Assembly (NCBI GenBank): GCA_900768995.1 | Contig: CAAGEZ010000042.1 | Span: 62,001-126,000 of the forward strand | DNA: 64,000 nucleotides | Direction of reading: 5' to 3' | Source: Oscillospiraceae bacterium | GTDB taxonomy: Bacteria > Bacillota > Clostridia > Oscillospirales > Ruminococcaceae | Shown: positions 8,682 to 17,009 of the stretch, one piece after another | How positions within the stretch are numbered: position 1 is the stretch's first letter | Layout: each line of letters opens with the position of its first letter | Made by a program: the position numbers and the translations under genes | Notes under the pieces: model-generated | The model's database searches: none | What the model saw: the letters and a program-made list of their open reading frames with translations, nothing else | Told to the model about the DNA's origin: nothing

Positions 8682-11423
8682 ATGAGCAAAAAAATTCTTG
8701 ACTGGGATAAATATATTGAAAAATCAGCTGAAACGATTTCCGAGGGAATCGTTATGCTGAAAAATGACAACAACGCACTCCCCCTCCCCACTAATGAGGA
8801 AATAGCCGTTTTCGGACGTATCCAGCTCCATTACTACAAGAGCGGAACAGGTTCGGGCGGACTTGTCAACGTTAGCCGTGTTATCGGCGTTACTGACGGA
8901 CTTATTGAACGTGGCGTCAATGTGTGCAGTGAACTGCTTGAGGTGTATAAGAAATGGGACGAGGAAAATCCCTTTGACATCGGTGCAGGCTGGGGGCAGG
9001 AGCCTTGGTCACAGGTGGAAATGCCTGTTGAGGACAGCCTTGCTGAAAGAATATCCGAAAAATGCTCCACAGCCATTGCCATTATCGGCAGAACAGCAGG
9101 CGAAGAGCAGGACAGCAGCAATGTAAAGGGTGCATATCTCCTCAGTGACGGCGAAGAGCAGATGCTCGAAACTGTAAGAAAGCATTTCAAGAAGCTTATT
9201 GTTCTCCTCAATGTGGGCAGTATTATTGATATGAGCTTTGTGACAAAATACTCCCCCGATGCGGTGCTTTACATCTGGCAGGGCGGTATGGTCGGCGGTC
9301 TCGGAACTGCCGATGTTCTCACAGGAAAGGTGAACCCCTCCGGAAAAATGCCCGACACTATCGCATATTCCGTTTCCGATTACCCTTCGGACAAATATTT
9401 TGGCGATACGACAAGAAATTTCTATGCTGAGGACATTTATGTGGGCTACAGATATTTTGAGACCTTTGCGCCCGAAAAGGTTATGTACCCCTTTGGCTTC
9501 GGCCTTTCATACACGATCTTTGAAACTAAGCTCGTCTCATCAGAAATATCTTCGGACAGCGCAAGGATAACCGTTTCCGTTAAAAATACAGGAAAAACAG
9601 CAGGCAAGGAAGTCGTTCAGGTCTATGCATCAGCTCCTCAGGGCAAGCTTGGCAAGCCTGCAAAGGTTCTCTGCGGATATGAAAAGACAAGGCTCCTTGC
9701 TCCCTCGGAAGAGCAGGAAGTTACCATTAGCGTCAATTTCTATGATATGGCTTCCTATGATGATTCGGGTGCATCGGGACATCGTTTCTGCTATGTGCTC
9801 GAAAACGGAGAATACAAGCTTTATATCGGCACAGATGTAAGAAGCTGCACCGAGTATGTTTCCTTTGACATTCCCGAGACACGTGTTCTTGCACAACACA
9901 GCCAGGCAATGGCTCCCGTTATGCCGTTCAAGAGAATGAAGCCAGTGTATGAAAACGGAAAATTCCGTGCAGAGCTTGAAGACACTCCACTTTCGGAGAT
10001 CAATGAAGCTGCACGCCGCTTAAACAAAATCCCCGAAGAGATTCCATTCACAGGCGACAGGGGCATCAAGCTTGCCGATGTGAGAAACGGAAAAAATACT
10101 CTTACCGAATTTATCGCTCAGATGACCGATTATGACCTCTCCTGCATCATCAGGGGCGAGGGAATGGGCAGCCCCCGTGTTACTGCGGGCACAGCCTCGG
10201 CATTCGGCGGAGTTTCGGACAGTCTTGAAAAGCTTGGTATCCCCTGCGGCTGCTGTTCCGACGGTCCTTCCGGTATGAGACTTGACTGCGGAACAAAGGC
10301 ATTCAGCCTGCCAAACGGAACGCTTATTGCATCTACATTCAACAAGCCCCTCATCACCGAGCTTTTCGCATTTATGGGAAGAGAAATGTCAGCTAACAAG
10401 GTCGATTGCCTTTTAGGCCCCGGTATGAACATTCACCGCCACCCCTTAAACGGCAGAAACTTTGAGTATTTCTCCGAAGACCCGTTCCTTTCAGGAACAT
10501 CAGCCGCAGCCGAGCTTATCGGTCTCCATTCCGAGGGTGTTACGGGAACTATCAAGCATTTCTGCGGAAACAATCAGGAAACAAACAGGCATAATATCGA
10601 CTCTGTTGTATCCGAAAGAGCACTCAGAGAAATTTACCTTAAAGGCTTTGAGCTTGCAGTAAGAGACGGAAATGCCGATTCCATAATGACAAGCTATAAT
10701 GCTGTTAACGGCATCTGGTCGGCAGGAAACTTTGACCTTAACACCACTGTTCTCCGTGATGAATGGAACTTCAAGGGCTTTGTTATGACCGACTGGTGGG
10801 CAAATATAAACGAACGTGGCAAGGCTGTGAACAAGACCAACTTTGCAGCTATGGCACGTGCTCAGAATGATATTTATATGGTCTGCGCTGACGGCGGAAA
10901 CAACGATGACAACACTCTTGAAGCTCTCAAGAACGGCACTCTCACCCGTGCTGAGCTTCAGAGAAATGCCGCAAATGTGTTCAGATTCTTACTTGGAACT
11001 CACGCTATGGACAGAGTATGCGGCACTGAAAACGAAGTCGAGATAATAAACCGCCCCGATGAAAACACTTCCGAAGCAGGCGGCGAAGTAACATTTTACA
11101 AGCTTGACGGCTCAGTTGAGATCGACTGCACCGATGTATGCACAAACAGAGGTACTGACTTCATTTTCGCTCTTGATGTGTCTGACGTTGGAATTTACCG
11201 CATAACACTTACAGGAAGCTCCGAACTCAGCGAGCTTGCACAGATACCCGTGACTGTATTCAGTATGGGTTCACCCTGCGGAACATTTACATGGAACGGC
11301 ACAGGAGGAAAGCCTGTTTCCTTTGAATGCAGCACAAACTGCTTCTCACGCTTCACCACTCTCAGGGTATATTTTGCTCAGAGCGGACTTAAGCTTCTCA
11401 GCATCAAAATAGAAAAGGCATAA
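8682..11423 (+). CDS. GH3 beta-glucosidase with permuted domain order
   Basis: Retaining beta-glucosidase (913 aa) that releases glucose from cellobiose or cello-oligosaccharides; no signal peptide, so cytoplasmic. The domain usually C-terminal in GH3 comes first (about residues 17-275, IVMLKNDNNALPL), then a fibronectin type III-like domain (about 285-370, GKEVVQVYASAP), then the catalytic barrel (about 460-800). The barrel has LGPGMNIHRHPLNGRNFEYFSEDP, KHFCGNNQE and MTDWWA, with predicted nucleophile Asp704. This order is known from Ruminococcus albus beta-glucosidase. The last ~110 residues look like a beta-sandwich of unknown role. ATG 8682 follows AGAAAGGA. It lies downstream of a sugar-binding lipoprotein, suggesting intracellular hydrolysis of imported oligosaccharides. 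Confidence 0.93.
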   Translation: MSKKILDWDKYIEKSAETISEGIVMLKNDNNALPLPTNEEIAVFGRIQLHYYKSGTGSGGLVNVSRVIGVTDGLIERGVNVCSELLEVYKKWDEENPFDIGAGWGQEPWSQVEMPVEDSLAERISEKCSTAIAIIGRTAGEEQDSSNVKGAYLLSDGEEQMLETVRKHFKKLIVLLNVGSIIDMSFVTKYSPDAVLYIWQGGMVGGLGTADVLTGKVNPSGKMPDTIAYSVSDYPSDKYFGDTTRNFYAEDIYVGYRYFETFAPEKVMYPFGFGLSYTIFETKLVSSEISSDSARITVSVKNTGKTAGKEVVQVYASAPQGKLGKPAKVLCGYEKTRLLAPSEEQEVTISVNFYDMASYDDSGASGHRFCYVLENGEYKLYIGTDVRSCTEYVSFDIPETRVLAQHSQAMAPVMPFKRMKPVYENGKFRAELEDTPLSEINEAARRLNKIPEEIPFTGDRGIKLADVRNGKNTLTEFIAQMTDYDLSCIIRGEGMGSPRVTAGTASAFGGVSDSLEKLGIPCGCCSDGPSGMRLDCGTKAFSLPNGTLIASTFNKPLITELFAFMGREMSANKVDCLLGPGMNIHRHPLNGRNFEYFSEDPFLSGTSAAAELIGLHSEGVTGTIKHFCGNNQETNRHNIDSVVSERALREIYLKGFELAVRDGNADSIMTSYNAVNGIWSAGNFDLNTTVLRDEWNFKGFVMTDWWANINERGKAVNKTNFAAMARAQNDIYMVCADGGNNDDNTLEALKNGTLTRAELQRNAANVFRFLLGTHAMDRVCGTENEVEIINRPDENTSEAGGEVTFYKLDGSVEIDCTDVCTNRGTDFIFALDVSDVGIYRITLTGSSELSELAQIPVTVFSMGSPCGTFTWNGTGGKPVSFECSTNCFSRFTTLRVYFAQSGLKLLSIKIEKA

Positions 11424-11425
11424 TA

Positions 11426-11463
11426 AAAATGCTCCGTCATAAAATGTGGCGGAGCATTTTATT
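11426..11463 (+). terminator. Terminator of the beta-glucosidase gene
   Basis: Eleven-base perfect inverted repeat (11426-11436 with 11450-11460) flanked by A and T runs, directly after the TAA. Confidence 0.9.
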
Positions 11464-11474
11464 ATACAGTAAAA

Positions 11475-11505
11475 CAAAAGCTGCCCGAAAATTCGGACAG
11501 CTTTG
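11475..11505 (-). terminator. Hairpin terminator for the 96-residue minus-strand gene
   Basis: Imperfect inverted repeat around AAATT (11475-11488 with 11493-11505). On the minus strand it lies six bases after the stop codon and is followed by TTTTG and TTTTA. Confidence 0.65.
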
Positions 11506-11510
11506 ATTTT

Positions 11511-11801
11511 TTATCTTGAGAGCCAAGCATAGGCGATATCAAGAGCCTCATACAGGCTGCTTTTCTCGCTCTGCTTGATGATAGCTTCTACAGGATTAAG
11601 CTTTTCGTCAGTAGCCATTTTGTAGATCTTGACCTTGCTTGCAACATCAAGATCGCCGACCTTTGTTTTTTCCATAATCTGCATCATTATAACATATGGG
11701 TCGTACATATTTCCGTAATAGAGCTGGTCTCCCTTTCTTACTAAAGGATAGCCTTTATAGGTAAAGAAATCTGTCTTTTTTGTTTCTGCTGCGTCACTCA
11801 T
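11511..11801 (-). CDS. Small protein of unknown function (96 aa)
   Basis: I do not recognise a named family. The protein has no membrane segment or signal peptide, is rich in Tyr and Lys, and has a mixed fold-like composition: a YKGYPLVRKGDQLYYGN stretch that could be a beta-hairpin, then helical segments ending in YAWLSR. It is a real gene by context: a perfect TAAGGAGGAA site seven bases before ATG 11801, a hairpin after the stop, and no competing gene on the other strand. It is monocistronic. Function cannot be inferred. Confidence 0.75.
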   Translation of the reverse strand: MSDAAETKKTDFFTYKGYPLVRKGDQLYYGNMYDPYVIMMQIMEKTKVGDLDVASKVKIYKMATDEKLNPVEAIIKQSEKSSLYEALDIAYAWLSR

Positions 11802-11975
11802 AGCTGTTCCTCCTTATAAATTAGTAAAGCCTGCAAATCTTCTTTAAAACATTATAACACAAAAGTACAGAAAAATCAAGTAGTTTTTTAACATTTTTAT
11901 AATTTTATTAAGAAGATGTTGCCGACCGAATATTAACATTATATCATTTTCAAATTGCGGAAAAGCTCGAAATGC
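11802..11975. other. AT-rich intergenic stretch, no gene seen
   Basis: 174 bases between the 96-residue gene and the DUF4340 gene, both on the minus strand. It should hold the promoter of the former and the 3' end of the Gld-type operon. I see no clear hairpin or RNA gene. Confidence 0.4.
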
Positions 11976-13436
11976 TTACCAGGTGGAAACAATATCCTCA
12001 CCGTTCAGCAGCTTCTGAACATTGTCAATAAGACGGTTCACGTAAGCTGTCCTGCACTTGAAGCTTGTTCTGCCATTGAGTCTGATAACAGATTTTCTGT
12101 CGGCGGAGTTGATAAACTCAATCTTGTCAACGCCGTACTCGTGACTGATAGTAACGGTTATATCCGCAGGATCAGTGCATTCCTCCAGATAAAGCTCCTC
12201 AGCAGGGGCACGGAGAATATACTGATAGAAGTCCTTGAAATTATCAGCCGTTACCAGTTCGTCATCACACTGAACAGTGAAATCATCGCTGCCGCCGCTG
12301 AGTGTGAACAGCGTGTCATTGTCAGCAGTCTCGATCTCAATGGTGTTGACAGAGTAGATATATGTGCTGGTTATCATACTCATTGTGATGTCAAGTGGCA
12401 TTACAGTTGCCCAAGGAAGAGTGCTGTAATCGAACATATAGATTATGTCGATACCGTCAGCATAACAGTATCTTCCGAGAGCCTTGCCGCTTTCATCGTA
12501 ATACTCATTGCCCATAAGCAGATAGAAGTCCCCGCCTGTGATGTCGAAGCTTACCTCACCGAATGGGTCGGCAAGACCAAACTGCTCCAGTATTTCGTCG
12601 GTGGGCGCTGCCACTGCGATCTCAGTTGCGGTCAGGTCAAAAACATCGTTGATAACATCATAGGAGGTATCGGGATTGAGGTCAAGGCTTACGGGGCTTG
12701 TCATTACGTGGCTCGAAGAGTTGCCGTAAATAGCGTCCGCATCGTCCTGACGTACATCGTATTCAAGAACGATATCATAGTCAATGTCCTTACGGGAAAT
12801 AGTAATGCTTGTTATCTTGGAATAATCGGTGGTGTCATTTTCATCTGTGGGCTGCTTCTGAGTGTAAACAGTCTTTGCAAGGAAGTAAAATCTGTCATTG
12901 AGGAAAATGTCAACATCAGATGTGTTCACTGCATAAACGGTATTTTCACCCTTGAAAGCCGCATAGGTCAGCCCGTCAGAGGGAGAGTCATTACCGATGA
13001 GCAGCTCCTTGGTGTCACCACTGTCAGCAAATGTAACCGTTACATCAGCTCTCGGAGCATCAAGACCATATACCGACATATCCTCTGCATTTTCGGAAGC
13101 CACCTGCTGAGAGGTGAAGGTCGCAGCACTTGAACAGATATCATTTACAGCCACAGCGCTGTGAGGAAGTCCGATGAAGTCCTTGACAAAGTGGGAATTT
13201 TCATCATATTTTACAATGTCATACTCCCCCGACGAATTGGAAACGTGGATATTTTCAATCTGCGCAGGGTCTTTGTCATAAAGAAGTCTTGACAGAGTTT
13301 CGGTGGAAGCGGTAGTCTCACTTACCGCTTCTTCCTGTTCCTCATCGCCGCCCATAACATTGAGCAGAACAACTGCGGCAGCAAGCACGGCAAGAACTGC
13401 CGCACCTGTTATCAAAAGCTTGACGTTGGATCTCAT
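11976..13436 (-). CDS. DUF4340-type membrane-anchored protein of a Gld-type ABC system
   Basis: 486 aa with one N-terminal membrane helix (about residues 7-28) and a large extracytoplasmic part built of repeated beta-rich units, as in DUF4340 proteins that accompany GldG-like transporter components. The N-terminal unit includes DKDPAQIENIHVSNSSGEY. It is the last gene of the operon; its ATG follows the stop of the GldG-like gene directly (TAAATG), which indicates translational coupling. Function is unknown; presumably it works outside the membrane with the transporter. A long open frame on the opposite strand here is a shadow. Confidence 0.8.
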   Translation of the reverse strand: MRSNVKLLITGAAVLAVLAAAVVLLNVMGGDEEQEEAVSETTASTETLSRLLYDKDPAQIENIHVSNSSGEYDIVKYDENSHFVKDFIGLPHSAVAVNDICSSAATFTSQQVASENAEDMSVYGLDAPRADVTVTFADSGDTKELLIGNDSPSDGLTYAAFKGENTVYAVNTSDVDIFLNDRFYFLAKTVYTQKQPTDENDTTDYSKITSITISRKDIDYDIVLEYDVRQDDADAIYGNSSSHVMTSPVSLDLNPDTSYDVINDVFDLTATEIAVAAPTDEILEQFGLADPFGEVSFDITGGDFYLLMGNEYYDESGKALGRYCYADGIDIIYMFDYSTLPWATVMPLDITMSMITSTYIYSVNTIEIETADNDTLFTLSGGSDDFTVQCDDELVTADNFKDFYQYILRAPAEELYLEECTDPADITVTISHEYGVDKIEFINSADRKSVIRLNGRTSFKCRTAYVNRLIDNVQKLLNGEDIVSTW

Positions 13437-15011
13437 TTACTTGGTTCTCCTTCTGATAAATACCACTGTGCCGATAATAAGAACTGCAACAGGAACGGCA
13501 ACTACAAAGATAATGAAATATCTGTTTGCTGTTCCCTGATCGATATCGAAGCTGTCAGAGCCAAGGTCCTTGGCAACGATAGAGATGCCGCTGTTCTTGC
13601 CTGCCATTGTGTTTACAACGGAAATGAAGTAGTCACCGTTGTTGAAATATGTGGTGGAAGTGAAGCTTTCGTCCAGAGTTTCGGAAGAGCCGATAACGAG
13701 AACGTTGCTGAATATCATATTGTTGTCAGCGTCAAAGGTGTGCTTTCTTCCGAGAGCCATTGTGGTCTGAACACCGTAGTCGATGCTTGATGTGTCGCCG
13801 CCCTTGATAGCCTCCTGAACTGCATCGGTCATAATGAATGCAGTATCCTTTGTCTGAAGAAGAGCCACTGTGCTTCTTGAATCCTTTGTATCAAAGAGCA
13901 GTGTAAGGGGCTTTGACTGAAAATCAATTACAGGAAGAGTTGCGGAAGCAAGGTTTGTGGAGTAATCATTTTCTGTGATATAATCACGGATAACGTAGAG
14001 GTTCTGGCTCTGGAGATTGTTCATATCGCTGTCAGCAACGATACCGTCCTCGACCTTAATGCCCCATTCTTCCAAGAATGTGTTGATATTTGTAGTGGTC
14101 TTCTGACTGTAATCCGCAAAATAGATAAGATTTTTTCCGAGATTTCCGTCATTGTCAAGGAAATCGTAAAGCATATCTATAACGGAAGAATCATAGTCGT
14201 TGAGAGGAGCATTTATTACAACAACATCTGTGTCCTCAGGGATCGTTCCCGAAAGAGGATCCATTTCGCTGACCTCATAGCCGTTTGCGGCGAGGAGGTT
14301 GTAAACATTATCGTAAGATGTTCCCGAAGTATCGCTCTTGAATACAACTGCCTTGATTGGGTCGGGATCGGTAACATACATAATCGCCGATGTTATCTCC
14401 TGCTCCGCCTTTGAGGAAACGGGAACAGTTACATAGGAAAAGCTGCTGTAATCAAACTGTGACTCGGTGTTGTAAAGGTCCTCGATGCCGAAAACCTTGA
14501 TTCGTCCGTTGGCGGGATTTTCAACGATAATGCTGTACTGTGATATCTCGCCCTTGTAGGAATCCTTGTACTTTTCGGCATATGTGGGGTCAGAGACCAT
14601 ATCCACAAATTTCAGGTCTATCTCATCGCTGTAAATGGTGTACTTTTTCAGCACCTCATATGCCTGCTTGTAGTAGATATATGTGGCAGTCTGGAAAGTA
14701 AGCTCGTCGGAAAGACAAACTATATTTACAGGGGTGTTTAAGGTATCAAGATAGTCGATAGTCTGCTGGGATATCTCAAAATTGCCGTTTGTGGTAAGGT
14801 CGATGGACATATTCACCTTGTTTGAAGCAATGTTGAAGATCACATTTATAAGGACAACTATAGCGATAACGATAAGGGTGATAGCTGCGGCAATTGAGCC
14901 GTATTTCAGCTTTCTTCTGTTAAAGCTTTTCTTTTCGGGCTTTGCGGCAGCAGCTTCGGCTGTCTGAGCTTCGGCAGTGTTGATCTCAGCTTCATTTTTC
15001 TTTTTAGCCAT
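13437..15011 (-). CDS. GldG-like ABC transporter auxiliary protein
   Basis: 524 aa. After a charged Ala/Glu-rich cytoplasmic stretch there is a membrane helix (about 35-60), a large extracytoplasmic domain with the DTLNTPVNIVCLSDE and VVVINAPLNDYD segments found in 'ABC-type transport system involved in gliding motility, auxiliary component' proteins, and a second membrane helix near the C-terminus (about 498-518, ending RRRTK). Such proteins form a membrane complex with GldA/GldF-type ATPase and permease. No gliding genes are present, so the substrate is unknown. ATG 15011 follows AAAGGA at a rather long spacing of about 11 bases, seen for several genes here. Confidence 0.82.
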   Translation of the reverse strand: MAKKKNEAEINTAEAQTAEAAAAKPEKKSFNRRKLKYGSIAAAITLIVIAIVVLINVIFNIASNKVNMSIDLTTNGNFEISQQTIDYLDTLNTPVNIVCLSDELTFQTATYIYYKQAYEVLKKYTIYSDEIDLKFVDMVSDPTYAEKYKDSYKGEISQYSIIVENPANGRIKVFGIEDLYNTESQFDYSSFSYVTVPVSSKAEQEITSAIMYVTDPDPIKAVVFKSDTSGTSYDNVYNLLAANGYEVSEMDPLSGTIPEDTDVVVINAPLNDYDSSVIDMLYDFLDNDGNLGKNLIYFADYSQKTTTNINTFLEEWGIKVEDGIVADSDMNNLQSQNLYVIRDYITENDYSTNLASATLPVIDFQSKPLTLLFDTKDSRSTVALLQTKDTAFIMTDAVQEAIKGGDTSSIDYGVQTTMALGRKHTFDADNNMIFSNVLVIGSSETLDESFTSTTYFNNGDYFISVVNTMAGKNSGISIVAKDLGSDSFDIDQGTANRYFIIFVVAVPVAVLIIGTVVFIRRRTK

Positions 15012-15040
15012 TTTTATTCATTCCTTTCAGTTAAAATCAC

Positions 15041-15748
15041 TCAGCTCCAGCGGCGGCGCTCAAGCACCCTGACCGTAAGGAAATTGAAAATAAAGATAAC
15101 GCTGATAAAGAATACAACGCTTGTGATATTGAGGATACCCTGAGTAAACTCGGTGTATCTGTTATAGAAGCCTACAGCAACCATTACCTGCTTGAGAGGT
15201 GCAAAGGACACTCTTGAAGCAAAAATATCGATCATATAAAGCAGGAAGTTGATAAGGAGACTGACGATTGCGGCAACTATCTGTATCTCAGTGAGTGAGG
15301 AAACGAAAAGTCCGATGGAAATAAATGATGTTCCAACAAGGAGAAGTCCCACGAAATTTCCGATAACAGCCGCCCAGTTAAGTCCTCCCGCAAGGTTCAG
15401 AAGCACAAGGACGTAGGGAATGTAAATAGCCATACCGATAACAAAAACGGTTGCTGCAGCAAAGAACTTTCCGAGAACTATCTCAGCAAGATTAACAGGA
15501 GCTGTAAGAAGTCCCTGATCTGTTTTCTGCTTCTTTTCATCGGACATAAGTCTCATTGTGAGAAGTGGGATAAACAGCATAATTATCATAAATATGCCGA
15601 GGAAAGCGTAGGACATATCTGTGGTAGCGCCCATAATGTTGTTGCCAACAAAATAGAATGCGCTTATTACGTAAAAAATCGCAAGATAAATGTATGCGAT
15701 AGGCGATGTGAAAAACGCCCTCATTTCTCTTTTATAAATTGCGCCCAT
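15041..15748 (-). CDS. ABC-2 type permease (GldF-like)
   Basis: 235 aa with about six hydrophobic membrane segments and the N-terminal signature IYKREMRAFFTSPIAYIYLA typical of GldF/NosY-like ABC-2 permeases. It forms the transmembrane channel with the upstream ATPase. Its ATG overlaps the stop of the ATPase gene by one base (TAATG), so the two are translationally coupled and probably made in equal amounts. The GldG-like gene follows 29 bases later. Confidence 0.88.
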   Translation of the reverse strand: MGAIYKREMRAFFTSPIAYIYLAIFYVISAFYFVGNNIMGATTDMSYAFLGIFMIIMLFIPLLTMRLMSDEKKQKTDQGLLTAPVNLAEIVLGKFFAAATVFVIGMAIYIPYVLVLLNLAGGLNWAAVIGNFVGLLLVGTSFISIGLFVSSLTEIQIVAAIVSLLINFLLYMIDIFASRVSFAPLKQVMVAVGFYNRYTEFTQGILNITSVVFFISVIFIFNFLTVRVLERRRWS

Positions 15749-16836
15749 TATTCGTCCCCTCCGTCGCTTTCACTTTCGGGCTCTGCGCCGTCATCGGATT
15801 TTTTCATATTGCTTACAGCGTCAGCCGCCAGCACAGCACCCGATACCTGCTCCATAAGCTCTCTCTGGGTCTTTTCGTCAACAGGCTTTGCGCCCACCTT
15901 GACATCGCTGCCCATTGTTATCTTAAGGAAGATATCTTCAAGGGTCATTTCGTTGGATTTAAGTCCCAGCATATACCAGTTGCGCTCTGCAAGGCGCTTG
16001 AAAAGCTCACGTCTGATGTCGGAGTTTTCCTCCACCTCGATCTCATAATCGAATGCGCCCGGCTCTCTTTCCATTTCTGCGGTAACATCTTCAACACCCT
16101 TGATGCCCTTGATAAGCTTGATGATCTCATCACGGGGACCGTCGATTCTTGCGGTATATCTCAGATCGTCGGAAACGGTCTTTGTGAGGTTCTCGGTAGT
16201 ATCGTCCGCAACGATAGTGCCCTTGCTTATGATAACGATGCGGTCACAGACAGCCTGGATCTCGGAAAGAATATGGGAGGAAAGAATGACAGTGTGCTTC
16301 TTGCCAAGCCGCTTGATAAGGTTTCTGATATCAAGTATCTGCTTGGGGTCAAGACCTACCGTAGGCTCATCGAGAATGAGTATCTTAGGATTTCCGATAA
16401 GTGCCTGCGCCATACCCACACGCTGTCTGTAGCCCTTTGAAAGATGCTTTATCAGCCTGTCGTAAACATCGGTTATCTTTACAAGCTTGCACACATCTTC
16501 AATGTGAGCCTCTCTGGGTATTTTGCATTTTTTCAGGTCATACACAAAATTAAGATACTCCCTTACCGACATATCGGGATAAAGAGGGGGTATCTCGGGA
16601 AGATAGCCGATCTCCTTTTTTGCGGCGGTGGGATTATCGAGAATATCGATGCCGTTTATAAGCACTTCACCGTCAGTTGAGGAAATGTAGCCTGTGAGTA
16701 TGTTCATCGTTGTGGACTTACCCGCACCGTTAGGTCCGAGGAAGCCGAGGATCTCGCCGTCATTTACGGTGAAAGAGATATTATCTACTGCCTTTTTCGC
16801 ACCGTAATGCTTGGTAAGGTTTTTGACCTCTATCAT
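15748..16836 (-). CDS. ABC transporter ATPase (GldA/CcmA-like)
   Basis: First gene of the four-gene operon; 362 aa from ATG 16836. The nucleotide-binding domain has GFLGPNGAGKST (Walker A, near residue 35), LSKGYRQRVGMAQAL in place of the standard LSGGQ signature, and KILILDEPTVGLDP (Walker B). An extra C-terminal region (about 215-362) ends in an acidic tail. In-frame starts at 16848 and 16896 exist, but the first lies directly on the AAAGGA site and the second lacks one; the 16836 start begins the family consensus MIEVKNLTKHYG. It energises the GldF-like permease; direction and substrate of transport are unknown. Confidence 0.88.
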   Translation of the reverse strand: MIEVKNLTKHYGAKKAVDNISFTVNDGEILGFLGPNGAGKSTTMNILTGYISSTDGEVLINGIDILDNPTAAKKEIGYLPEIPPLYPDMSVREYLNFVYDLKKCKIPREAHIEDVCKLVKITDVYDRLIKHLSKGYRQRVGMAQALIGNPKILILDEPTVGLDPKQILDIRNLIKRLGKKHTVILSSHILSEIQAVCDRIVIISKGTIVADDTTENLTKTVSDDLRYTARIDGPRDEIIKLIKGIKGVEDVTAEMEREPGAFDYEIEVEENSDIRRELFKRLAERNWYMLGLKSNEMTLEDIFLKITMGSDVKVGAKPVDEKTQRELMEQVSGAVLAADAVSNMKKSDDGAEPESESDGGDE

Positions 16837-16911
16837 TTTTCGGTTCATTCCTTTCCGTGGATATGATGATTTGTGAAAAGTCATCAAATATCCCATTGAA
16901 ACTCAAAAAGT

Positions 16912-16941
16912 ATTATAGAAATTTTACAGCGGGAATGTGAA
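16912..16941 (-). promoter_or_regulatory. Probable promoter of the Gld-type ABC operon
   Basis: On the minus strand, TTCACA (16941-16936) and TATAAT (16917-16912), 18 bases apart, about 75 bases before the start codon. Confidence 0.5.
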
Positions 16942-17009
16942 AGCTATGTGATAATACAGCGTAAGCAGTGAAAAAAGATTTTCTCCGCTTAGCGCTGCAC
17001 TGCTGTAAA

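Noticed and set aside
11955..13133. A 392-codon open frame on the plus strand
   Set aside because: It lies opposite the DUF4340 gene, which has a coupled start (TAAATG), a membrane helix and family segments. The plus-strand frame has no site or recognisable domain and is a shadow of the biased codon use.
16921..17009. Intrinsic terminator after gltX
   Set aside because: An imperfect hairpin can be drawn on the minus strand with a bulge and a 20-base loop, but no T run follows, so it is not listed.
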